From: Amycolatopsis umgeniensis
GTDB taxonomy: Bacteria; Actinomycetota; Actinomycetes; Mycobacteriales; Pseudonocardiaceae
Assembly (NCBI RefSeq): GCF_014205155.1
Contig: NZ_JACHMX010000001.1
Location: 2,914,001-2,978,000, forward strand
DNA: 64,000 nt
Direction: 5' to 3'
Shown here: positions 52,038-61,315 of the stretch, piece after piece
Layout: every line of letters begins with the position of its first letter
Numbering within the stretch: the stretch's first letter is position 1
Translations under genes and position numbers: made by a program
The notes under the pieces: generated by a model
Database searches by the model: none
What the model was told of the DNA's origin: nothing
The model's input: the letters and a program-made list of their open reading frames with translations, nothing else

Positions 52038-52211
52038 TCAGCAGCGGGTGCTGACCTGGTAGCAGAGGCAGCTCACGCAGTCCTTGTAGAAATGCCACCT
52101 GCGCCCGGCCTCGTCGGGCCAGCACCCACAGAATTCGTGCGCCGCCGCCGGCACTTCGGGCACCACTTTGCCCAGTAACCGATCACCGAGTTTCTGAACC
52201 AATTCGAGCAT
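52038..52211 (-). CDS. 57-residue six-cysteine peptide, putative exported precursor
   Basis: Starts MLELVQKLGDRLLGKVVPEV, then PAAA, then a 33-residue tail from His25 with Cys28, 30, 45, 48, 50 and 57 (pattern C-x-C-x14-C-x2-C-x-C-x6-C). The N-terminal 20 residues form a charged amphipathic helix, not a Sec signal. Ala-Ala-Ala before His25 looks like a signal-peptidase cleavage site. The ATG at 52211 has GGTGG 8 bases upstream; a GTG at 52223 is less well placed. I do not recognise a family. Context (MauE, MauD-like, ABC exporter, S26 peptidase) suggests a disulfide-rich peptide bacteriocin, signal or structural peptide. Confidence 0.72.
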   Translation of the reverse strand: MLELVQKLGDRLLGKVVPEVPAAAHEFCGCWPDEAGRRWHFYKDCVSCLCYQVSTRC

Positions 52212-52396
52212 GACAAATACCACCTTCCCCAGTTCCAGTGAATTTGACGTGCATCAGCGGGAGAATAGACGGACTTCAAGCCAAAGAAATCATTACTCCA
52301 ACCCCCAGTCGGCCGGCCCCCACCGATTCGGTCACGATAGCGGGAGAAATACGGCAAGGCAACAGGCTGCGAACGCGCCACCCCTTTGCCGCACAG

Positions 52397-52437
52397 AAGG
52401 GGCCGTTCAGGACGATGTCTGTCCTGAACGGCCCCTT
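52397..52437. terminator. 17-bp terminator/REP-like hairpin
   Basis: Arms 52397-52413 and 52421-52437 are fully complementary (core GGCCGTTCAGGAC) with a 7-base loop. It lies 27 bases past the FadB stop and upstream of the peptide gene, both on the minus strand, so it ends the fatty-acid operon and insulates the peptide operon. Confidence 0.82.
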
Positions 52438-52463
52438 CGTGTCATGCCTGGCCGGGAAGTGGC

Positions 52464-54635
52464 TTACTCGTAGATCTCACCCTTCGCGGCCTTCTCGACC
52501 AGCGAAGCGGGCGGGGTGAAGTGGTCACCGTAGCGCTCGGCCAGCTGGCGCGAACGGTCGACGAAGCCCTGCAGACCACCCTCGTACTGGTTGATGTACT
52601 GGATGACACCGCCGGTCCACGCCGGGAAGCCGATGCCGAAGATCGAGCCGATGTTGGCGTCGGCGATGGTGGTGAGCACACCCTCGTCGAAGCACTTCAC
52701 GGTCTCGAGCGCCTCGGCGAACAGCATGCGCTCCTTGAGGTCCTCGAAGGGAACCTCGGCGCTGCCCGACTTGAACGCGTCGCGCAGGCCCGGCCAGAGA
52801 CCGGTCCGCTTGCCTGCCTCGTCGTAGTCGTAGAAGCCCGAGCCGGTGGAGCGGCCCTTGCGGTCGAACTCCTCGACCATCCGGTCGATGACACCCTCGG
52901 ACGCGTGCCCGTTCCAGGTGCCGCCTGCCGCCTCGATCGCTTCGCGCGTCTCCTTGCGGATCTTGCGCGGCAGCGTCAGGGTCAGCTCGTCCATCAGCTG
53001 CAGCGGCGGGGCCGGGTACCCGGCCTGCGAACCGGCCTGCTCGATCGACGCGGGCTCGACACCCTCGCCCAGCGCGGCGACGGCCTCGTTGATGAACGTG
53101 CCGATGACGCGCGAGGTGAAGAAGCCGCGGCTGTCGTTGACGACGATCGGGGTCTTCTTGATCTGCAGCGTGTAGTCGAAGACCTTCGCCAGCGTGGCGG
53201 GCGAAGTCTTCTCACCGCAGATGATCTCGACCAGCGGCATCTTGTCCACCGGCGAGAAGAAGTGGATCCCGATGAAGTCCTCGGTGCGCTGGACGCCCTC
53301 GGCGAGCGAGGTGATCGGCAGCGTGGAGGTGTTCGAGCCCAGCACGGCGTCCGGGTTGACGAAGCCCTCGATCTCCTTGAAGACCTTGTGCTTCAGCTCG
53401 ACGCTCTCGAAGACGGCCTCGATCACGAAGTCGACGCCGGCGAAGTCCTCCGCCTTGTCGGTCGGCTTGATCTTGGCGAGCAGCGCGTCGGACTTCTCCT
53501 GCGTGGTCTTGCCACGGGAGAGAGCCTTCTCCTCGAGCTTGACCGCGTAGCCCTTGCCCTTTTCGGCGCCTTCGAGGGTGACGTCCTTGAGCACGACGTC
53601 GATACCGGCCTTCGCCGAGACGTACGCGATCGCGGCGCCCATCATGCCCGCGCCGACGACGCCGACCTTCTTGGCCGTGTACTTCTCGAAGCCGTCCGGT
53701 CGCGAGCCGCCGGAGTTGATGCTCTGCAGGTCGAAGAAGAACGCCTTCGTCATGTTCTTCGAGACCTGGCCGGTCGCGAGGCTGATGAAGTAGCGCGTCT
53801 CGACGGTGATCGCGGTGTCGAAGTCGACTGTCGAACCCTCGATGGCCGCGGCCAGGATCGCCCGCGGGGCAGGCATGTTGGCGCCCTTGATCTGCTTGCG
53901 CAGGTTCGCCGGGAACGCGGGCAGGTTCGCCGCGAAGCTCGGGTTCGACGGGGTGCCGCCCGGGATCTTGTAGCCCTTGACGTCCCACGGCTGCACGCCG
54001 CCCTCGGGGTTGGCCTTGATCCACGCCTTCGCGGCCGGGACCAGTTCCTCGACGGTGCCGACGAGCTCGTGCACGAGGCCGAGTTCCTTGGCCTTCGCCG
54101 GACGGTGCCGCTGGCCCTGCAGCAGCACGTTCAGCAGCGCGCTCTGGATGCCCAGCAGGCGAACGGTGCGGACCACGCCACCGCCGCCGGGGAGCAGGCC
54201 GAGGGTGACCTCGGGGAGACCGATCTGGCTGCCCTTGACGTCGGCCGCGATGCGGTGGTGCGTCGCGAGCGCGATTTCGAGGCCGCCACCGAGCGCGGCG
54301 CCGTTGATGGCGGCCACGACCGGCTTGCCCAGCTGCTCGAGCCGTCGCATCTGGCCCTTCATCAGGGCGCTGCTCTCGGTGATCTCGGCCGCGTTCTCCG
54401 GCTTGGCCTTGATCAGGTCGTTGAGGTCGCCACCGGCGAAGAAGGTCTTCTTGGCCGAGGTGAGGACGACACCGGTGATGCCGTCCTTCTCCGCCTCCAG
54501 GCGGTCCACGACCACGCCGAGCGACTCGCGGAAGTCGGCGTTCATCGTGTTGGCGGACTGCTTCGGGTCGTCCAGGGTGAGCACGACGATGCCGTCGGCG
54601 TCCTGCTCCCAGCGGATGGTCTTCGCTTCAGTCAT
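52464..54635 (-). CDS. fadB: Fatty-acid oxidation bifunctional enoyl-CoA hydratase/3-hydroxyacyl-CoA dehydrogenase
   Basis: 723 residues. N-terminal crotonase domain (about 1-190) with the oxyanion-hole segments SAKKTFFAGGDLNDL and INGAALGGGLEIALATHHR and the acidic LPEVTLGLLPGGGGVVR. The NAD-binding site KVGVVGAGMMGAAIAY is near residue 327, and the catalytic His-Glu dyad lies in GIHFFSPVDKMPLVEI. It catalyses the two middle steps of beta-oxidation. It follows the thiolase gene after 10 bases, giving a FadA-FadB order. Confidence 0.95.
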   Translation of the reverse strand: MTEAKTIRWEQDADGIVVLTLDDPKQSANTMNADFRESLGVVVDRLEAEKDGITGVVLTSAKKTFFAGGDLNDLIKAKPENAAEITESSALMKGQMRRLEQLGKPVVAAINGAALGGGLEIALATHHRIAADVKGSQIGLPEVTLGLLPGGGGVVRTVRLLGIQSALLNVLLQGQRHRPAKAKELGLVHELVGTVEELVPAAKAWIKANPEGGVQPWDVKGYKIPGGTPSNPSFAANLPAFPANLRKQIKGANMPAPRAILAAAIEGSTVDFDTAITVETRYFISLATGQVSKNMTKAFFFDLQSINSGGSRPDGFEKYTAKKVGVVGAGMMGAAIAYVSAKAGIDVVLKDVTLEGAEKGKGYAVKLEEKALSRGKTTQEKSDALLAKIKPTDKAEDFAGVDFVIEAVFESVELKHKVFKEIEGFVNPDAVLGSNTSTLPITSLAEGVQRTEDFIGIHFFSPVDKMPLVEIICGEKTSPATLAKVFDYTLQIKKTPIVVNDSRGFFTSRVIGTFINEAVAALGEGVEPASIEQAGSQAGYPAPPLQLMDELTLTLPRKIRKETREAIEAAGGTWNGHASEGVIDRMVEEFDRKGRSTGSGFYDYDEAGKRTGLWPGLRDAFKSGSAEVPFEDLKERMLFAEALETVKCFDEGVLTTIADANIGSIFGIGFPAWTGGVIQYINQYEGGLQGFVDRSRQLAERYGDHFTPPASLVEKAAKGEIYE

Positions 54636-54645
54636 TGTCTCTTCC

Positions 54646-55857
<1,212 letters not shown>

Positions 55858-55918
55858 AGAAAAACTCCTCCGCGTACGGCGCTGTATCAGGACGGATCGT
55901 ACCGGCCAGTAGCCATGC

Positions 55919-55992
55919 TAATGGTCATTAACATAAACCGCGATAACCCCATGGTGTCAATGGGTTGCGATGCACGCAACCGGCGCTATCGT
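55919..55992. promoter_or_regulatory. Divergent fadA/TetR control region with two inverted repeats
   Basis: TAATGGTCATTA (55919-55930) is a 12-base near-palindrome on the fadA side. GGTTGCG-ATGCA-CGCAACC (55963-55981) is a perfect 7-base inverted repeat overlapping the -35 of a plus-strand promoter: TTGCGA (55965-55970), 16 bases, TATCGT (55987-55992), 10 bases before the ATG of the TetR gene. Both sites have the size of TetR operators. Confidence 0.62.
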
Positions 55993-56002
55993 GTGTTCAC
56001 CT

Positions 56003-57196
56003 ATGGATCACCCGACAGAGCGTTCAGCCCGACCGCGCGACCGCAAGGCCCAGCTGGCAGGCCTCGCCGCGGAGCTGTTCCGCGCCCGCGGGTTCCACGG
56101 CGTCGGCATCAACGACATCGCCGCCGCGGCGGGTATCACCGGCCCCGCCCTGTACCGGCATTTCGCGGACAAGCAGGCGGTGCTGTCCTACGTCGTGTTG
56201 TCCGGCATCGACGACATGGAGACGGCCACCACCGAAGCGCTCGCCGACGTCGACCTTCCCGTTCCCGCCCAGGTCAACGCCCTGTTGGACACTCTCGCCG
56301 CACAAGCCGTGGAGCGGCGGGAGGTCGCCGCGCTGTGGCGCTGGGAGGGCAGGCATCTGCCCCGGGACGGCCGCCGGGAGATCCGCCGCCGTTCGGGCGC
56401 GGTGCTCGCGGCGTGGTCCAAGGCACTGCTCGCGGTTCGTCCCGAACTGACCGCCGACGACGCCGAGCTGCTGTGCTGGGCGGGGCTGAGCGTCTTCGGG
56501 AGCGTGTCCGTCCATCACACGTCCGTGGCGAAGAAACGCTTCGCGCAGATCCTGGTGCAGCTGGCGGAGTCGGTGCTGCATGTCACACTGCCCGAGCCCG
56601 CGGAGTTGCCGGACGAGACGCCGTCGATCGCGCTCGGCGAGCCGTCCCGCCGCGAGCAGATCCTCGCGGCCGCGACAGAGCTTTTCGGACAGCGCGGCTT
56701 CCGCGCGGTGAGCATGGAGGAGATCGGCGCGGCGGCCGGGATCGCCGGGCCCAGCGTGTACCGGCACTTCCCCAGCAAGGCCGCGCTGATGGTGGCGATC
56801 GGGCACCGCGCGGCCGACAGGCTGGCGCTCGCCGCGGAACGCGCGCTGCGGACCGACGACGAGCGTGACGCGCTGCGCAGGCTGGCGGCGTCCTATGTGC
56901 ACACCCTGCTGCACACGCCCGAGCTGCTGGTGTCGTTCTCCGGCAGCCCCATGGAGCTGCCGGAACGCGACAAGGCGGACCTGATCCGGGTCCAGCGGGA
57001 CTACGTCGCGCGCTGGATCGCGCTGGCTTCGGAAGTCCGCCCGGAACTGAGCCTGCGCGAAGTGAAGATCACCGTGCACGCGGCGCTGACCATCGCGAAC
57101 GACCTCGCGCGCACCCGCCGGGTCAACGGCCGCCCGAACATCGAGGCCGAGCTGACGACGCTGATGCACGCCGTCCTGAAGGTCAGCTCTCAGTAA
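56003..57196 (+). CDS. Double-TetR regulator (two complete TetR units in one chain)
   Basis: 397 residues, twice the usual length. Two TetR DNA-binding domains are present: GFHGVGINDIAAAAGITGPALYRHFADKQ (partial, residues about 30-58) and GFRAVSMEEIGAAAGIAGPSVYRHFPSK (partial, about 233-260), each followed by its own helical ligand-like domain. A single chain could bind both half-sites of an operator as a pseudo-dimer. The divergent position suggests control of fadAB. The ATG at 56003 is preferred over an in-frame ATG at 55970, which lies on the predicted operator. Confidence 0.9.
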   Translation: MDHPTERSARPRDRKAQLAGLAAELFRARGFHGVGINDIAAAAGITGPALYRHFADKQAVLSYVVLSGIDDMETATTEALADVDLPVPAQVNALLDTLAAQAVERREVAALWRWEGRHLPRDGRREIRRRSGAVLAAWSKALLAVRPELTADDAELLCWAGLSVFGSVSVHHTSVAKKRFAQILVQLAESVLHVTLPEPAELPDETPSIALGEPSRREQILAAATELFGQRGFRAVSMEEIGAAAGIAGPSVYRHFPSKAALMVAIGHRAADRLALAAERALRTDDERDALRRLAASYVHTLLHTPELLVSFSGSPMELPERDKADLIRVQRDYVARWIALASEVRPELSLREVKITVHAALTIANDLARTRRVNGRPNIEAELTTLMHAVLKVSSQ

Positions 57197-57231
57197 ACTC
57201 GCGTGTTCCGCAAAGGCACCGAGGGCACGAT

Positions 57232-58437
57232 GTGCGCGTGCCCTTGCATCTGGTGACCCGGGACGAAGACCACAAGGTCTCCCCGCTGGAGCTCTTCTTC
57301 GATCTGGTCTTCGTCTACGCCATCACCCAGACCACCCAGCTGATGGCCGACCACCTCTCCCCGCTCGGCATCGGGCAGGGGGTGGCCACGATCGCCGTGC
57401 TGTGGTGGTGCTGGTGCGCCTACGCCTGGCTGGCCAACACCCTGCACGTCGACCGGGGCATCGCCCAGCTGGCGATGTTCGCCGCGATGGGGACGATGTT
57501 CCTCGTCTCGCTGACCATCCCGGAGGCGTTCACCGACCTGCCCGGCGGCCTGTACGCGCCGCTGATGTTCGTCGGCTGCTACTTCATCGTGCGGCTGCTG
57601 CACCTGCTCGCCTACTTCGGCGCCGCCCGGACCGATCCGGGACTGCGCAAGGTGATCCTGAGGATGTTCGTCGGACTGCTGCCGAGCGTCGCGCTGCTGA
57701 CCGTCGCGGCCTTCTTCACCGGCTGGGTCCAGCTCGGCATCTGGGCCGTCGCGCTGCTCGCCGACTACGTCAACGTCTTCCGGACCCGGTCTTCGGACTG
57801 GCGGCTGCACCAGCCCGGTCACTTCGCCGAGCGGTTCGGGTTGATCGTGATCATCGCGCTCGGCGAGTCGATCGTGGCGATCGGCATCGGGATCAGCTCG
57901 TATCCGATGTCCTGGCCGATCACCCTCGCCGCCGTCTTCGGGCTGGTGCTGGCGTCGGCGATGTGGTGGATGTACTTCGCCGTCGTCGCGCACGTCTCCG
58001 AGCACAACCTGAAGCGCGCGGAGGGCGTGGAGCGGGTGCAGATCGGGACGGACACCTACACATTCCTGCACCTCCCGCTCATCGCCGGGATCGTGCTCGT
58101 GGCACTGGGGCTGAAGAAGTCGCTGCTGTACGTGTCCGATACTGAGCACCACAGCCTCTCCGACAGCCTGCACGGGACACCGATCTGGGCGCTCACCGGC
58201 GGGCTCGCGCTCTATCTGATCGCGTTGAGCGGGCTGCGTCGGCGGAACCTCGGTTCGTGGAACGTGCAGCGGCTGGTGCTCGCTGTCGTCCTGCTGGCGG
58301 CGACGCCGTTGCTGGAACTGGTGCCCGCGGTCGTGCTGGTCGGCATCGTGGCGCTCGCGGCCGTGGGATTGGTGATCTTCGAGAGGCGCCGGCTGGCGAA
58401 GCGACCACTGGTGACCGAGACCCCGGATCTGGGCTGA
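57232..58437 (+). CDS. Low temperature requirement protein A (LtrA) family membrane protein
   Basis: 401 residues with about ten membrane spans. The family signature VSPLELFFDLVFVYAITQTT opens the protein, with RFGLIVIIALGESIVAIG in the middle and EHNLKRAEGVERVQIG after it. LtrA was named from Listeria growth at low temperature; its biochemical function is not known. It starts at a GTG 35 bases after the TetR gene; an upstream ATG in another frame is not used. Confidence 0.9.
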   Translation: MRVPLHLVTRDEDHKVSPLELFFDLVFVYAITQTTQLMADHLSPLGIGQGVATIAVLWWCWCAYAWLANTLHVDRGIAQLAMFAAMGTMFLVSLTIPEAFTDLPGGLYAPLMFVGCYFIVRLLHLLAYFGAARTDPGLRKVILRMFVGLLPSVALLTVAAFFTGWVQLGIWAVALLADYVNVFRTRSSDWRLHQPGHFAERFGLIVIIALGESIVAIGIGISSYPMSWPITLAAVFGLVLASAMWWMYFAVVAHVSEHNLKRAEGVERVQIGTDTYTFLHLPLIAGIVLVALGLKKSLLYVSDTEHHSLSDSLHGTPIWALTGGLALYLIALSGLRRRNLGSWNVQRLVLAVVLLAATPLLELVPAVVLVGIVALAAVGLVIFERRRLAKRPLVTETPDLG

Positions 58438-58574
58438 AGGGGCCCTTCACCGAGTGAGATGCGAGGAAAGACCCCTTCACCTCGTGAGCAATCCGGCCTC
58501 CCCGACGGACCCAAATCACTCACGAGCGTGACGTTCGCCTCCCCCCTGGTAGCGCATCGGCCTCAAGGGAGTTA

Positions 58575-58592
58575 ACCTACTCACGAGTAGGT
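58575..58592. promoter_or_regulatory. Operator-like palindrome upstream of the fadE pair
   Basis: ACCTACTC-AC-GAGTAGGT: two perfect 8-base arms around a 2-base centre, 22 bases before the GTG of the acyl-CoA dehydrogenase gene. Size and symmetry fit a TetR-family operator, differing from both sites at 55919-55981. Confidence 0.65.
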
Positions 58593-58614
58593 AAGCGAGG
58601 CAGGGAGACTCACC

Positions 58615-59937
58615 GTGGGTGCGCCTAGGAAACGAGACGCGATGGGCCTTGGCCTGTCCGCGCTCACCCGGCTGGCCGGGAGCAAGGTCATTGAACGGGC
58701 CGGACTTCGGAAGCCCGTGCAGAACCTGGTCAGTGCCGGGACGCGCAACGGCTTCCGGGTCGCGGGCGCGGCGGGACGGACGTTCAAATCCGCCCAGAAG
58801 CTCGGCAAGCCCGCGCGGCTCGCGCCGGCCGAGGACACGGGGCTGTTCGACCTCACCCCGAGCGAGGACCAGCAGCTCATCGTCGAGACCGTGACGGAGT
58901 TCGCGGCCGAACAGCTGCGGCCCGCCGCCGCCGACGCCGACGCGAAGCTCCAGGCGCCCGAAGGCCTGCTGAGCCGCGCCGCCGAACTCGGCATCACGCT
59001 CGTCGGCATCCCCGAGGAGCTGGGCGGCATCGGCACCGAACGTTCGGTCGTCACGAACGCGCTGGTCGCCGAGGCCCTCGCGCACGGCGACCTCGGACTG
59101 GCCGTCACGGTGCTCGCGCCGTCAGCGGTCAGCACCGCGCTGGTGTCCTACGGCGACGAGCAGCAGCAGGCGGACTACCTGCCCGCGTTCGTCGGCGAGA
59201 ACGTCCCGGCCGCGGCGCTCGCGCTACAGGAGCGGACGGCGCTGTTCGATCCGTTCAAGCCGGCCACCAAGGCCCGCCGCACGCCGAAGGGTTACCAGCT
59301 CGACGGCGTGAAGTCACTGGTCCCGCGTGCCGCGGACGCCGAACTGTTCATCGTGTCGGCCGATCTCGAAGGCCGTGGTCCGGCGCTGTTCCTCGTGGAG
59401 TCGTCCAACTCGGGCGTCACCATCGAGACCGAACCGGCGATGGGCCTGCGCGGCGCGGCGACCGGCAAGCTGCACCTGGAGAAGGTCGCCCTGCCCGCCG
59501 GAGCGCTGCTCGGCGGCGGCAAGGCCGAGGTCTTCACCGAGGTCGTCCGGCTCTCGCGGCTCGGCTGGGCCGCGCTGGCCGCAGGAACCGCGAAGGCCGT
59601 CCTCGACTACGTGGTGCCTTACGTCAACGAGCGCAAGGCGTTCGGCGAACCGGTGAGCCACCGGCAGGCCGTCGCGTTCTCGGTGGCCGACATCGCCATC
59701 GAATTGGAAGGACTGCGGCTGGTCGCGCTCCGCGCCGCCGCTCGCGCAGAACAGGGCAAACCGTACGCCCGCGAGGTCGCGCTGGCCCGGAAGCTGGCCG
59801 CCGACAAGGGAATGCAGATCGGCAGCGCCGGTGTGCAGCTACTCGGCGGGCACGGCTTCGTCAAGGAACACCCGGTCGAACGCTGGTACCGCGACCTCCG
59901 GGCGATCGGCGTCATGGAAGGCGCCGTCCTTCTCTAG
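58615..59937 (+). CDS. Acyl-CoA dehydrogenase (FadE), first of tandem pair
   Basis: 440 residues. An actinobacterial-type N-terminal extension of about 75 residues precedes the acyl-CoA dehydrogenase fold: LFDLTPSEDQQLIVETVTEFA begins it (partial), GIPEELGGIGTERS lies near the FAD site, and NERKAFGEPVSHRQAVAFSVADIAIE forms part of the C-terminal helical domain (partial). The C-terminal QLLGGHGFVKEHPVERWYRDLR (partial) is the region of the catalytic glutamate. It oxidises acyl-CoA to enoyl-CoA. The GTG start follows GGGAG. Confidence 0.91.
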   Translation: MGAPRKRDAMGLGLSALTRLAGSKVIERAGLRKPVQNLVSAGTRNGFRVAGAAGRTFKSAQKLGKPARLAPAEDTGLFDLTPSEDQQLIVETVTEFAAEQLRPAAADADAKLQAPEGLLSRAAELGITLVGIPEELGGIGTERSVVTNALVAEALAHGDLGLAVTVLAPSAVSTALVSYGDEQQQADYLPAFVGENVPAAALALQERTALFDPFKPATKARRTPKGYQLDGVKSLVPRAADAELFIVSADLEGRGPALFLVESSNSGVTIETEPAMGLRGAATGKLHLEKVALPAGALLGGGKAEVFTEVVRLSRLGWAALAAGTAKAVLDYVVPYVNERKAFGEPVSHRQAVAFSVADIAIELEGLRLVALRAAARAEQGKPYAREVALARKLAADKGMQIGSAGVQLLGGHGFVKEHPVERWYRDLRAIGVMEGAVLL

Positions 59938-59955
59938 GACTTTCGAAAGGCAATC

Positions 59956-61164
59956 ATGATCAACCTTGAGGTTCCGAAGAAGGCCGGCACCCTGATCAAC
60001 CAGGCGTACCAGGCCGCGGCCGAGGTGTTCCGGCCGATCTCGCGCAAGTACGACCGCGCCGAGCACACCTATCCGGCCGAACTCGACATGTTCGCCGCGC
60101 TGCTGGACGGACTGAACTCCTCCGGCGAGGGCGGTGCGGGCGCGGCGGGCGTCCGCCGGTCAGAGAAGAACGAGAAACCGGGCAACCGCAACGGGTCCAA
60201 CCTGAACATCGTGCTCGGCACGATCGAGATGTGCTGGGGCGACGTCGGACTGCTGCTGTCGATGCCGCGTCAGGGCCTCGGGAACGCCGCCATCGGCTCG
60301 GTCGCCACGGACGAACAGCTCAAGAAGTTCTCCGGGCTGTGGGCCGCGATGGCGATCACCGAACCGGACTGCGGCTCGGACTCGGCCGCGATCACCGCCA
60401 CCGCGCGCCTCGACGGCGACGAGTACGTGATCAACGGCGAGAAGATCTTCGTGACCGCGGGCGAACGCGCCGACGCCGTCGTCGTCTGGGCCACTCTGGA
60501 CAAGACGAAGGGCCGCGCGGCGATCAAGTCCTTCGTCGTCGAGAAGGGCACGCCCGGCTTCGAGGTGGTGCGCGTCGAGCACAAACTCGGCATCCGCGCC
60601 TCCGACACCGCCGTGCTGCGCTTCGAGAACGTCCGCGTGCCCAAGGAGAACCTCCTCGGCACGCCGGAGATCGACACCGCCAAGGGTTTCGCCGGGGTCA
60701 TGCAGACCTTCGACAACACCCGTCCGCTGGTCGCCGCCATGGCCATCGGTGTCGCCCGCGCGGCGCTGGAGGAGACCCGGAAGATCCTCACCGACGCCGG
60801 CGTGACCATCGACTACGACAAGCCCGTCCACAGCCAGCACGCGGCCGCGGCCACGTTCCTGCAGCTGGAAGCCGACTACGAAGCGGCGTACCTGCTGACC
60901 ATGGAATCGGCGTGGATGGCCGACAACCGCAAGCCGAACTCGCTGCAGGCCTCGATGGCCAAGGCGAAGGCGGGCCGGTCGGTCGTCGAGATCACGCTGA
61001 AGTGTGTCGAGCTGGCCGGAACCTTGGGCTACACCGAGGAATCGTTGCTGGAGAAGTGGAGCCGGGACGCGAAGATCCTCGATATCTTCGAGGGCACGCA
61101 ACAGATCCAGCAGCTGATCGTGGCTCGCCGGATCCTGGGCAAGACCAGCGCCGAGCTCAAGTAG
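59956..61164 (+). CDS. Acyl-CoA dehydrogenase (FadE), second of tandem pair
   Basis: 402 residues. AMAITEPDCGSDSAAITATA is the FAD/acyl-CoA-binding motif, INGEKIFVTAGERAD follows, and the C-terminal DIFEGTQQIQQLIVARRILG is the classic acyl-CoA dehydrogenase ending. It follows its paralogue by 18 bases with GAAAGG upstream. Two unequal FadE chains in tandem may form a heteromeric enzyme, as known for some actinobacterial FadE pairs; that is inference here. Confidence 0.92.
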   Translation: MINLEVPKKAGTLINQAYQAAAEVFRPISRKYDRAEHTYPAELDMFAALLDGLNSSGEGGAGAAGVRRSEKNEKPGNRNGSNLNIVLGTIEMCWGDVGLLLSMPRQGLGNAAIGSVATDEQLKKFSGLWAAMAITEPDCGSDSAAITATARLDGDEYVINGEKIFVTAGERADAVVVWATLDKTKGRAAIKSFVVEKGTPGFEVVRVEHKLGIRASDTAVLRFENVRVPKENLLGTPEIDTAKGFAGVMQTFDNTRPLVAAMAIGVARAALEETRKILTDAGVTIDYDKPVHSQHAAAATFLQLEADYEAAYLLTMESAWMADNRKPNSLQASMAKAKAGRSVVEITLKCVELAGTLGYTEESLLEKWSRDAKILDIFEGTQQIQQLIVARRILGKTSAELK

Positions 61165-61179
61165 CACCCCAGTGCCACG

Positions 61180-61214
61180 AAGGGGGCCCGTGCAGCTGCA
61201 CGGGCTCCCTTTTC
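61180..61214 (+). terminator. Rho-independent terminator after fadE pair
   Basis: GCCCGTGCAG-CTGCACGGGC (61186-61205) with flanking AAGGGG/TCCCTT extends the stem and is followed by TTTTCGTTT. This is the only hairpin in the window with a clear T-run. Confidence 0.85.
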
Positions 61215-61315
61215 GTTTATTCCCAACAGAATGACAACACCATCAAGTGAACCGCCGTGGCGACCGGACAGAGGTACCCTCAAACCTTCCTTTGCCCGCT
61301 AAGGCCGGAGTCGCG

